Assembly (NCBI GenBank): GCA_027625915.1
Contig: JANTQA010000057.1
Location: 1,054,001 to 1,118,000 of the forward strand
Length of the DNA: 64,000 nucleotides
Source of the DNA: Anaeramoeba flamelloides
Taxonomy: Eukaryota > Metamonada > Anaeramoebidae
Reading direction: 5' to 3'
Shown: piece after piece, positions 43,375 through 55,100 of the stretch
Numbering within the stretch: the stretch's first letter is position 1
How the letters are laid out: every line of letters begins with the position of its first letter
The notes under the pieces: model-generated
The model's database searches: none
Told to the model about the DNA's origin: nothing
Seen by the model: the letters and a program-made list of their open reading frames with translations, nothing else
Translations under genes and position numbers: made by a program

Positions 43375-45290
43375 TATTATGAAATTACAGTTCTTTTGAT
43401 TGGTAAAAAATTCAAATAACAAAAAAAGAAATTCTGGGGGAATCTGATTGACAAAAAAAAATAATTAAGGGAGTAGTCATTTTTGAAAATAAAATGAAAT
43501 CTTGTCAAGATCTTTAAATTGTTTTTTTGTAATTTGTGCTTTGACTTATGAAATGGATGAGTTAACCTCATTTAAACAATTTATTGATTTGAGTCATTTT
43601 TTTGAAATCCAAAATTCACATGTTTCCAATATAAAACGAAAAAAGTATCCGATTATTTTTATTAAGAAATTAAGTTAATTCTTGAAAATGGAAAAACATA
43701 TTTTTCGTTTTATGTTTGAAAGTCTTGATTTTGAAAGAAACATTTTTTGGTTTGTATTTTTAATGGGAAATAATTAATATAAAATCTTATCCAACAAAAC
43801 TAATTGTGGTATTTGTGGTTAAATAAATAAATATTTGATAGAAGCTTAACTACATTTTATCAATTAAATTGAGATATATTATTCAAAAATATTTTTTATT
43901 CTTCAAGGTTTGAAAAATATGTTTTCTGGTTTTCAAAAAATGAAAAAAAATTGCCAAACAATTTTTTTAACAAATAGTTTGATCTTATTCACAAGAATCC
44001 TTCAACAATTCAAATCCTTTTTTGTCATAAAAAAATGATTTTGAATTTTGGGGATAAAATTACAAATTCCCAAATATCTTTAAGAAAATTTTATTTTGAA
44101 AAATCTAAATTTATCTTCAAACAAAAACAAAATTTCTTGGTAAAATTTTTAAATGACCACAAAACTTTGATTATTATAACCATTCTTAAAAAAATACAAT
44201 TATTTTTTAATCCGTTAAATATATCATTTTTTTGGTTAACCACAAGTTTTATCTCAAAAAGGAAAAAAATCTTTATTTTAATATTTCTGATAAAAAAGAC
44301 TTGTTATAGTATAATAATGATGGAAATGGTAATAAACGGGGTAATTTTTTTTATAATGTGAGAATAAGATGAATTTAAATGTTTACTTTTTCATAAAAAA
44401 TGAAAAAAAAATGATATCACTTTCAAATATTCTTTTTTGAGTTTCTTAGTTGATCAGAATTTTTTGATACTTGGCATATACAAAATTTGTAAGTAGAGAA
44501 TATCACCAATAACATATTTTAAAAATTATACCTTATTGCCTTTGAAGGTTGATTCCTTAAAAAATATTTGAGAGGATCTCATTTGTAAAAAAAATCAAGT
44601 CAAAAAAAGGTTTAAAAGCTTTCATTAAAAGTATCAAAAATTCAATTATAAAAAAAAAGTTTAAAGGTTTTCTCAATTCCTAAAAATCAAATATTAAAAA
44701 AAAAATTCATAGTTTCTAATTTTATGTTTTCAAATGTTTAAATTTCTTCAATTCTAAACAGAATTGTTTTCTTTAAGTACACAATTAATTTTATTCAAGG
44801 TAATCTACTTTGTGGTTATTTTATAACCCTCTAAATTTGACAAAATTAAGTTTTGTCACATTCTTGGATAAAAATAACTTCACTTGAGAAATGATAAAAA
44901 TGAAAATAAAAATCACCTAGATCTCAAAAAGCGACAAAAAACAACACTTCAAAACTAACAAAGTTGTTTTCAAAATTGTGTATTCTAACCATTCTAATTG
45001 GAAATTGAGTGTCGCTTTTTGGCGCTTTTTTCTAAAAAATGGCCTCATTTTTTGGTTCTTGATTTTTGGAGATCGATCGCAGCTTCACATGTTGGTTAGT
45101 TTTTGATTGGTATTAGGTAATCGTAAAAATTACTAAAAAATTTTTTAATCCGTTTCAAAACATTATTTTTAGCAGTAATGAGTTGATACCTTCAGCTAGG
45201 TAAATTTGTTTAAACATTCTAAACTGGGTACGTTTTGGTCAGGAAATACGAATACACATTTAAGAGAGTTGTAAAAGAAAATGGCCTGTA
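43375..45290 (+). repeat. Dispersed repeat D, copy 1
   Basis: 43375-44460 matches 60140-61340 for about 1 kb, and 44100-44640 matches 36880-37460 in reverse. 44880-45120 matches 55470-55690 in reverse. Short open frames occur (43377-43571, 44035-44361) without recognisable domains. Probably a decayed mobile element of unknown class. Confidence 0.6.
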
Positions 45291-46549
45291 ATTGATAACA
45301 ATAATTAAAAAAAAAGAGAGAGAGATTTTTTTATTCTCTAGTTTTGTTCTTTCTTCTTTTTTTTTTTTGGAAATGGTATTCTCTTAAATTTTGGTTTTGT
45401 CAAGTTGTAAAAATGATTTTTTTTGAACAAATAGTAAGAAAAAAAAAGAATAAACAATAAAATACTTTTTTTTTTTTTTTTTGTTGTTGGTGTAGCTGAA
45501 TATCCATTTCTAAGCCTATTGTGTTTTTAAAAAAATATTCCTCAAATATAGATTTTTTCCATATTCTAATGTGTGGTAGATGTTATTTCAGTTGTGTTAT
45601 CATAGTTAATTTTTTTTTGCACTCGAAGTTTTTGATCCTTTTGAATAATAAGAAAAGAATAAGAAAAAAAAAAGAGAAGGGGAAGTAAATTTCAAAAAAT
45701 GATTTCAAGTAAATACAATTATAGAAGAGATAGAAAAAAATACATGTCAACAATTAAATTGCCTGTATCATCTAAAAATGGATTAGTCGTTAATCATAAA
45801 TAACTCGTTAGAGATTTTTTTTTTCAAAAAATTATTATTTCAAATTAAAACCTCATAAAATTTCAATAATTAAGTTAGATAAAACTCTAAAATCATACCT
45901 AATATCTTAATACTTCTATGTTCTAATTATTTTGATTCATTATTGGTTACCATATATTTTAATAATTTGGATTTTCTTTTGAAAAAGTTGTACATGAACC
46001 GGTCTGGAAAGGTATTTTTTTCATTAGAGAAGGAATTTTCAAAATAAAATGTCATTTTTAAAGTCGAGTACACATTACAAAAGAAGTTTGAGAGTAGATC
46101 AGAGTTTTAAGTCAGTATTTTTTGAAAAAAATATTTCAATTCTTAATACAGGATTTGTCAAAAAAAACATATATTTTCTTGATTTTTTTGTTTTGTAAAG
46201 CATTTCATGTTTTTTCTTTGGTATTTTCAAAATTAAACGCTCACACATAAATACTCACCGAACCATCCCAAACCTACAGTGAAATTTGTCATACATAGAA
46301 ATCAATTTTACGATCATAGTTAAATCTTAAAAAAAAACAATACTTGCATATTCAATAACACTTTTAGGAACAAGTAAAATAAAAAAAACTTCTAGTAAAT
46401 TTATTCCAAAAATTCTAAAAAAATTTTTGGTATCTTGAAATTTCAAAATGAAGTAAATCTGAGTCCTAAAATACAACTTTACTTTCCATGTTCTTTTCGG
46501 AAACAAATTATTGATTTTTAAAATACTGTTCCATTTTTCCTTCATTTGT
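45291..46549. other. Intergenic, low complexity
   Basis: GA and T tracts at 45308-45325 and 45463-45482. No gene recognised. Confidence 0.5.
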
Positions 46550-47143
46550 TGAAAATTTCAAAATCCAACCTATTTTTGAATTTTTTCAAAAATAAATTAT
46601 TTTCTTTGAAAGAAGTTAGAAATTTTATTGTCTATGAAACAATTATACCAAAATTATACTTTTAAAAATAAAACTACAAAGTTTTGAAATAACCCAGTAT
46701 TCAAAATCTTCTTAATTTTGTAAATAATAAATTTTTATTTTATTCTTATAAACAATATATTTTGTTTATTTGTAAAAATCATTTCAAATAATTTTTTTCT
46801 TCTTATTGAACACAAAAATATGGTAAAAAAACGGAAGATCCCGATTAACAATTCTCCCAAAATACTTTTTTAAAACCTATTTTAATTCAACTTAATAACC
46901 CAAATTAATACTTTTTAATTTGGTTATTATTTAATCAATACTTATAACCCAATCTTAATTGTTTTTAATGTTTTATTAATAACCTCAATATAAAAAATAT
47001 CACTCGGTTTTACAAATACTTGAACAATTTTTTAACGATTTACAAATAATGAAATTGAAATCAAATTATCAATTATAATAAAAAAATAAATTAGAATTAA
47101 TATCATCAAAATATTTATTTTAATAAGAACATACCGTTGTTTA

Positions 47144-47700
47144 CAGCAATTTCAAACCTGGTGCGCACGATTTAACTTAACTTAAAATTTCAATTTTGAT
47201 TATACTTTGTTTAAACTCATTTAAATTGAAAAGGGAGATTGTTATTTTTTGACTCAAATCTTCTTGTATTGTCCTTCATATCCAAGATCTCGTACAAAAT
47301 GGAATTTTTTTAAAATAATTTGAAAAAAGTTTAAAAGAAAAAGTGAAAAGTTGTTAAAGAAGCTTGTCATTCAGTTATTCTTGAGTTTTGGTGTTAAAAC
47401 CTTTATTTAGTTTGAACAGATCTTGAAGTTCAATGAAAGTTGTTTTAAAATTGAAATTTTAAGTTACAGTCAGTTCTACTTTTAAGACACAAACTTTCAA
47501 CGGAATTTAAGGCACAAAAAAATCTCAAATTAAGGCACAAAATTTGGAATTTTTTTATTTTACAATTTATTTTACTAGAATCTGAATTTTGTGCTTTAAT
47601 TTGAAACTTTTTTTTGTGCCTTAAATTTCGTTGAAAGTTTGTGCCTTAAAAGTGGAACTGACTGTAAGTTAAATCGTGCGCACCAGGTTTGAAATTGCTG
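47144..47700. mobile_element. Tc1/mariner-type MITE M4
   Basis: Exact inverted ends CAGCAATTTCAAACCTGGTG...CACCAGGTTTGAAATTGCTG, with TA outside both. 557 bp, of which 198 bp is a nested M3. The arms show no mismatch over more than 30 nt, so it is recent. Confidence 0.85.
47467..47664. mobile_element. Palindromic MITE M3 nested in M4
   Basis: TA + CAGTCAGTTCTACTTTTAAG and complement CTTAAAAGTGGAACTGACTG + TA. Nearly the whole 198 bp is palindromic. Confidence 0.85.
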
Positions 47701-47974
47701 TATTCTTTTAATACTTGGAAAAGAATATTACCCAATCTTTTAAATTTCTAGAACTTTAATAAATATTAATAAATGAAATAAAAGTTCATTTGTTTATAAA
47801 ATGGTACCCCAAAAAAATTAAAACAACGAGAATATGAACTAATAAATTTACGAATTAATAATTTAGAAAATAACTCAAATTAAAAAAAAAAGCTATATAC
47901 TTGAGGACACTCCTCACAAATATTTAAAAAATATACAAATTAATAATAATATAAATAAGCATTCGTTTCGTCAA

Positions 47975-48490
47975 GTTTCCTAGAGTAGCTAGCTTTTCCA
48001 AAATTCAAAAGAATGGAGAAAAATCTTTGATTTTGCACAATTCTTTTAAATTCTGGAAAAGTTATGGGCGGTTTTCTTTAATTTCAGAAATTAAAAAAAA
48101 CCTAACAGTGGCTTTCTTGAGGTTTTCTGTTTTATTTGTTAAATCTATCAATTTTCATTCGATTTTTTTGAGTTTTCTATTTATTTAGAAAATCAATAGA
48201 TTTTTGTTAGGTTTTTTTTTACTTTTTGAAATAAACCGAAAATTTACTAAAATTTTCTATTTATTTCAAAAAGTATAAAATAAATCTAGAACACTTTACC
48301 AATAAATAGAAACCCTCAAAAAAACCTAGAACACTTCACAAATAAATAGAAAAATCAAAAAAACCTAACGAAAATCTATTTATTTTTCAAAGAAACAGAA
48401 AACTTAAGAAAAGGTAACTACACTTTTCCATGATTTAAAAGAATGAAGAAAAATCAAAGATTTTACTCAATTCTTTTGAATTCTGGAAAA
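47975..48490. repeat. Hairpin cluster HC6 before LINE
   Basis: Contains two H2 hairpins (CTTTTCCAAAATTCAAAAGA / TTTTAAATTCTGGAAAAG; also 48423-48493), H1 hairpins (48211-48275) and AGAACACTTCACAAATAAAT spacers. Confidence 0.75.
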
Positions 48491-48740
48491 CCTTAACACA
48501 AACAGTGTTTAAAATGGAAGAATTCAACTTCAATTTTAAAACTCAGAAATTTTACAAATTACCTTAACAGGTATTCTGATGTTATAAATAAAAATAAATC
48601 AAAATATTATGGATTATGTAAAACAATAAACAATTTAGAAATCATTGAAGATTTAGACCATTTTCTATAACACCGCTTAGCCTCTGAAAATAATCACTAA
48701 ATCTGGATATCTGGATTTTAAAATAATTATATATCTAATA
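48491..48740 (+). mobile_element. LINE fragment, plus strand
   Basis: Begins with GTTTAAAATGGAAGAATTCA, the plus-strand equivalent of the KYLKWKGSTS region, and continues to ATCTGGATATCTGGATTTTA as at 1-60. Decayed. Confidence 0.7.
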
Positions 48741-48867
48741 TATAACAAAAGAATATAAATTCTAATATTATAATAAAAAAAGATCCAAAGTGTTTATTAG
48801 CTTTAGTCAAAAATACACTTATTTTTAAGTATTTAATCAAATTCCGAATAAAAAATTAGAAATTCAG

Positions 48868-49065
48868 GTAAAGTGTTGCAAAGTGTCGTAGAGTGTCTAG
48901 CTTTTCCAAAATTTAAAATTATAGAAAAAAAAAGAGATTTTACTCAATTCTTTTAAATTCTGGAAAATATAACGGCGTTTTTTTTACATTTAAAAAATTA
49001 GAAAAAAAAACAAAAAAATTTTTGGTTTATTTCTTAAATCTAAAAAAACCTAACGGCGAATATCA
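48868..49065. repeat. Hairpin cluster HC7
   Basis: AGTGTCGTAGAGTGTCTAGC spacer, one H2 hairpin (48900-48965) and one H1-type hairpin ending AAAAAAACCTAACGGC. Confidence 0.7.
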
Positions 49066-49229
49066 AGAGGTTAATAATTAATCCCTTAAATTATAAATAA
49101 AAAAAAAAAGACCAATTTTTTCTAATCTTAAAGTATTCACTATTTATTTTATTTTTCTTGTATTTTTTAAAAAAAGAATAAATTTTCTATGATTTTTGTT
49201 CATACAATCGATTATTAATTACTACTTTG

Positions 49230-49400
49230 GTGAGATTTCTTCGATAAAAAACTCCTTTTGTCATATTTTTCTTTTTCTTTTTCAAAGTAAAAAATCTAAA
49301 CAAAAAAGGAATCATGATCTTTTTCCTGAAAATTTAATTGGGAAAAAATCAACTCTTTTAAAAATGACACCTAATTTCTCTAGTGTTGATAAATGAGTTG
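49230..49400 (-). mobile_element. TTAA-family B fragment
   Basis: About 170 bp similar to 43075-43220 (GTGAGATTTCTTCGATAAAA; CTAATTTCTCTAGTGTTGA). Confidence 0.55.
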
Positions 49401-49826
49401 GTTTATTGGGTTTAAACTTATCGACATATAAATAAGTAAACTATCTCCTTAGAAAAACAAATAAAATAAGCAAGACATTTTATTCATTAAGTAACAAACT
49501 TTAAAGAAAATTCAAGGAATAAAAAAATCTAAAAATTGGGCTATTTTTTGACAAATTATTTTACCTTTTTTATTTTACTAATGTTGTCATTATAATACTT
49601 GCCAAAAAGTTTAATCTCTGTTTCAAAATAAAAAGTGTGTTTCTTTATGAGAGAAGGCATATACATTAAACGAACACGAAATAGACGATAAACCAATAAG
49701 CAAATATGATATTGATAAAGGAAAGTTCTATTATTTTTAAAGAAATTCGAAAAATGAAAGATCAAAATCGAAAAAAATATCTTTAAAATTTAGTGTTAAT
49801 TTTTTAGACAAAATTTTTACCTCAAG

Positions 49827-50015
49827 CCAGTTCCACTTTTAAGGCATAAACTTTCAACAAAATTTAAGACACAATAAAAAACTCAAATAAAGACACAAAA
49901 TTCAAATTCTAGTAAAGAATTTGTAAAAATAAAAATTCCAAATTTGTGCCTTAATTTGAGTTTTTTTGTACCCGAAATTTAGTTGAAGTTAGTTCCTTAA
50001 AAGTGGAACTGATTG
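49827..50015. mobile_element. Palindromic MITE M3, copy
   Basis: Arms CCAGTTCCACTTTTAAGGCA and TTCCTTAAAAGTGGAACTG with a few mismatches. Confidence 0.75.
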
Positions 50016-50411
50016 TATTAAAAAATTACAAATACAAAAAAACATAGAATATTATGAAAAATTTTTTGCAAATTGCCTTAATAATTGAAAAATTACTAAA
50101 ATAACCAAGGAATTTATCTTAAAAATTGATTTGAATTTAGGTATACTATTGGGTACTGAATTAAATTTTACATTGGAACAAATATAAAAAAAAGCTCTGA
50201 TTATATTTTCGACTCTTTAGGTAAAGATAATTTTGATCAGGGTAGAATCTAAAATACATAATTTGATTTATAATTTTTTTGTCTCTGAACAATTGTTCAA
50301 AGTTTATGAACTCAAAGTGGAACCAGATGAATGCCATTTTCAAAATTGGTATTCCCTAATAAGAATAGAGTTTTTATCAATCATTTACAAAATAATTAAG
50401 ATTCAATATTA

Positions 50412-50560
50412 CTGGTATTTGAATTATAAACTAGAAAAAGTTTCACTTCATTTTCATATTGGGCAACAAATTACACAGACTTTGTTGAAAATTCTATTTA
50501 TAAAAGAAAAATCTGGATAAGGAAGTGAAAATTTTTTTCCATCTATAATTCGAATAAGGT
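50412..50560. mobile_element. Foldback MITE M5, copy b
   Basis: TA + CTGGTATTTGAATTATAAAC at the left; right arm TATAATTCGAATAAGG is diverged; inner arms TTTCACTTC and GAAGTGAAAA. Confidence 0.6.
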
Positions 50561-50685
50561 GGGTGTTATAACTGAAAGTCTAAATTTACAAATAATGAAT
50601 ATTACTAACAAATATTATTGAACACTTTTTGTAACTCTTTTAAACCAAAAACAAAATATTTGATTTTGATCATATTCTAACTTAA

Positions 50686-51764
50686 GGGAGTAGCTACACC
50701 ATAAGGTGTGATAAAAATTTGAGAGAGATGAGAAAAGAGTATTTTATTTTAGTAGTGTGTGATCCTATATTCTCTAAAAAATTTTTTAAAAAATTATCTG
50801 ATATATTTTGTTTAGTAAGGCTAAACAATAACAAAAAAGAGAAAAGAATTGATAACATTAGTTTTAATTGTTATTTCTTTAATAGTAAAGCTATTTATAG
50901 GGGAGAAGATAATTTTAGATTCTTAGAATACTGTTATTTTCCAATTAATAAATGAAAATTTTTATTTCAATTTCCAAAATAAATATTAATTATTAACTTT
51001 TACAATCAATTTAGTGGAGTAAAAATTTTTTCTAAGAGTTAACTCAGGAAGTTTGATTTATTTCAAAAAATATCATTTCTAAAAGATGGGTGAAAGATCT
51101 TGGAATTTTCTTCGGCTTAAAGACAAAAAATATTTTAGGAAATTATAACTTAAATTTTTTCATTTTTTAATTGGAAAATAATAGTTAAACTTATAGCTAT
51201 TTTGTGGTTTAAAATTTAATAACATATTACAATCACCTTCGCTTTCCCAATTCCACTAAATCCAAGTCTTTATAACCCTAACAAGTAATAATTTGACTTA
51301 ATTATTCTTTTTTTTTGGACTTCTTCGAGCTATTAAAGACCGATTATTATTTCCTTTTATAGTTCTCTCTATTGTAATTTTTATGTTCTTTTTAAACAGT
51401 ATTCATTTATCTCAAATGCCATTAATGATAAAAAATCTTTCTTATTGCTTTTTTGTTGTCCTGATTAAAAAAATTCAAAAATGATGAAAAAATAACAAAT
51501 GAAAAAATTAAATGCCACAATAGAATCTTGAGATAAGGATAAAAGATAATTCGTTCAACAACCGAAACACTATTTTTGCAATTCAACTCAACTTTCTATT
51601 CTGGCAATTTCTTTGAGACTTTTGAAAAAAAAAGAAAAAATCTAATGAATAAAGTAATGAAATATTAAAAATAATAAGTTACAACCAGAGTAAAAAATAT
51701 TATTTTCTGATCCTCTTCAAAATTGCAAAAAAGTGAAAAATTTTCGTTTATCGTGATTACTCCC
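50686..51764. mobile_element. TTAA-family C element
   Basis: TTAA (50682-50685) + GGGAGTAGCTACACC and GTGATTACTCCC + TTAA (51765-51768). 1079 bp. A 78-codon open frame (50719-50955) shows no known domain. Confidence 0.7.
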
Positions 51765-51768
51765 TTAA

Positions 51769-52169
51769 GGATCTTGATGTAATTGATATTAGAAAAAAAG
51801 TTAAATAAGATTCAATTCTTATTGAAAAGTTATAGTACTCACTTGAATTCTTATAAGTTTTTTAAAATACTGGCGATTATGTTAATTTTTACTCATTTTC
51901 TCAATAAAATTTTTAATTATTTACAAAAAAAAATTTCCCACATTGTTTATCACAACAGTAATTAAGCTGTTAACAAATATGGCTTATAATATAATTTTTC
52001 AAAGTTGAACTTCAAACTATCCAAGAGACCATTTCAAAGAAGTTCGTGAACACTTTTCAAACCCTCTTTTTAAAAACAGTTCAACTTTTTCGAAATTTGT
52101 GAAATGATTATTTCCAAGAATCATTTTTTTCTAAAATCCGAACTTTCTCGAAAGATATACAAAGTTTTT
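51769..52169. other. Rab5-like gene upstream region
   Basis: Probable 5' flank of the Rab gene. No promoter motif recognised. Confidence 0.45.
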
Positions 52170-55100
52170 ATGATGAACGAAAATTTACTTCCTCAATTTA
52201 AAGTTGTGCTTCTAGGGCAGTCTGGTGTTGGAAAGTCTTCTATTGTTTCACGTTTTTGTAAAAATTTTTTTGATGAAACAACAGACACAACGATCGGTGC
52301 AACCTTTCTCAACAAAGTTGTGAACCTTGGGGAATATTCTATCAAACTACAAATTTGGGTATTTAATTTAATTTGTTTTGTGGTTGTTTTGAAAGTGCCC
52401 AGACACCATTTTTTCATCTTGTTAGTCCAAAAAAAAAAAAAAAAAAAAAAAAGAAAGAAAAAAGAAATTCCAAATATTTAACAAACCATTTTACATTTCA
52501 CTTTTTTAATTATAATAAATGTATTACTATTTTCTTTGATTTTGAACTTTCTAATTTAAATTTAGGACACTGCTGGACAAGAAAGATATCACTCATTAAT
52601 CCCAATGTAATTAATTTTTTTTTCTTCTTCTTTTTTGTTTTCCTTTTTGTTTTTTCTTTTCTTGAAAAGCAAAATTCCAAAAAAAAACCCTTTCTTGAAA
52701 TTTAATCGATCTACTCAAAAAAACAAAATAAAAACATTCCAAATAATTTCAACACCAAAGTTTAAGACAAACAAAACAGATCCACGATCTACACTCTAAA
52801 ATTTGTTAAAGGTGTTTCTTCTTCATTCTCATTTCAACTGATAAATCCAAATAAATTTTAAAGCCATTTTTCCTTTTTTTGAAATCTTTTACAACATTCA
52901 GATTTACACTTGTTCTTTTTATTTTTTTCTTGAGGGTAGAGTTATTAAGTAAAAAAATATTATTTATAAATCGCAAAATTTTCTTTTCCTTTCCTTTAAG
53001 GATTACAATCCCTGAAATTTGAAAAAAGATTATCTTGTGTAGGGTGCCTTGAGTTGTCGATTTGGTTCTTAGCTGATCGATCTTGTACTTGGTATGGATT
53101 TTAATAGTGGTAACAAACGACACAAGATAATCTTTTTTCAAATTTCAGGGATTGTAAACCTTAAGGGACCAATCTCGATTAAATTTTTTTACCTAAATTT
53201 AATAGAGATTGAGAAAATTTTTTGCCAATTACTTAGATTTGAAAACCTCTGTTTATTTTCAATATTAAACATATTTCTAGATCAGGAATTCTTATTTAGA
53301 AATTGGTCAAAAAAAAAAAATTCTGATAAATTCAAATAAGTATCTGAAAATTTTCACTTCATTTTCCATTTTACAAATTGTTTTCCACAAGCCTTGAAGA
53401 AAGTATTTTATTGGTTTAAATGTTAAAAAATTTTGTTAAATTGGTTGTGTTTCAAAAGGTTCTTTCTCTTGAGTTGTTTTAAAAGTTGAGATATCAGATT
53501 TACAAAATGGGAAATTAACTAAAAATTTTATTAAATATATTTGAATTTATCAGTAATAGAGACTAGTCCCTTAATGCTTTTCTTTTCTTCTGTGAATTTT
53601 GATTTAATTCTTAATTTTTGAATTACAACCCCTCTTGTTTCGAAACTTTAATGTCAATTTAATTCATCCAAAAGCAATTCAATTAGAATCAAAATTGTAT
53701 CTTTAATATTCCTCCAGACAAATGAAGAAAAATATTTTAATTTTCTTTAAGGGTTGTATTAACCACCATTAATTCTCCTTTTTTTTAAAAAAAAAAAAGA
53801 AAAAAGGGAATATGTAACTTCAATCTCTTTGCAATAAGGATTTTCATGAGAAGATGAAACATAACAGTTTTTCAGAATCAAACAATCTACTGATATTCTC
53901 AGGTTACTGTAATTTTCCAATTAATAAAAGAAAATTTTTTAGTACTAATTTCCCAAATATTTAATTAATTGATAGAATGAAAAAAACTGAGATCTTCACA
54001 AAAACAATTTGAAAATGGGGATTTTTAGGAGACTTATAAATCTCTTCTTTATTGAACTGAGAAATAAAAATTCATTTTTCGAATTATTTAATTTTACTTT
54101 AAGGGATTAGCGTCTACCAAGGAGAAGCCTACGATCAAAGTATATGGTTATTGTGCCTAACCACATTAGTGCTACATGATTCAAATTTCTCTAAAAAATC
54201 GATTAGTCAAGTAGTAATATTTGTTAATCTCATCAATTAAAAATGATTATGTATTAGTAAAAAACCCAACAATTTCAGAATAGAATCTGCATTTCGCCAT
54301 AAATTTAAAGGTTGAATTATCAATATTCAGAGTCAAAAGTCACAAAATATCTTGATTAAATTTATGGCGAAATGTAGATTAGTTGATAAAAAATTCTTTT
54401 TTTTGAACAAATTAAATAATTAACCAATAGATTTTTTTGACAAAATATTTCTGAAATCATGGAAATATTTTGATGTTACAATTAGCTTTATCAAAAGGAA
54501 ACAAAACTAATCAGTTTTTGGTTTTTTATGTTGATGATAATTGAGCTAATCTTTAAAATTAAAAAATTAAAAAAATAGTTACTTTTGGAAGTTTCTAAAA
54601 ATGAATTATTAAAAACTGAAAGATTATTATTATTTGGAGTTTCCATTTTTTTAGATTTGGAAAAGGAATTAAAAAAAAAATTACCAAAAAATGAAAATTT
54701 TTAAAGGTTATCCTTAGTAAAAAATGTAATAATTTATTGTGCAATAAGATTTAAAATAGATTTTTTAGAGTCACATAAACCATTTGATCCATGCCACCCT
54801 AATATCATTTACATCCAATTTCAACATACTTTGATTATAGAGAAATCTATGGTGGCGCTAATCCCTTAATTTGGAAAAAATTTTTCATCTGATCTTCTTT
54901 TTTTGTTTTTCGAAAAATAATTTATTCTTGTTCAATTAATTATCCGCTTTTAAAAAACAAAGAGAAAACGAATCTATATAAAATACATATTAGAAGTTTG
55001 TGAAATTAATTTGAGAATAATAAACTTAAATTGATTTCTTTCAATAAAAATAGTAATTAAATGAAAAAAAAAACAAAAATTGAAGTTAAAACATTTTTAC

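Larger units (their letters stand above)
46550..47810 (-). mobile_element. TTAA-family B element, copy 4, with nested M4 and M3
   Basis: Similar to copy 3 in the same orientation (ATTCTCCCAAAATACTTTTT; TTACCCAATCTTTTAAA). Interrupted at 47144-47700. Ends not clear. Confidence 0.6.

Noticed and set aside
43377-44361. Short frames in repeat D (43377-43571, 44035-44361)
   Set aside because: The second copy at 60140-61340 does not preserve them as one frame and no domain is seen.
50719-50955. 78-codon frame inside family C
   Set aside because: No recognisable domain, and related repeats elsewhere do not keep it open. Mentioned only within the element.
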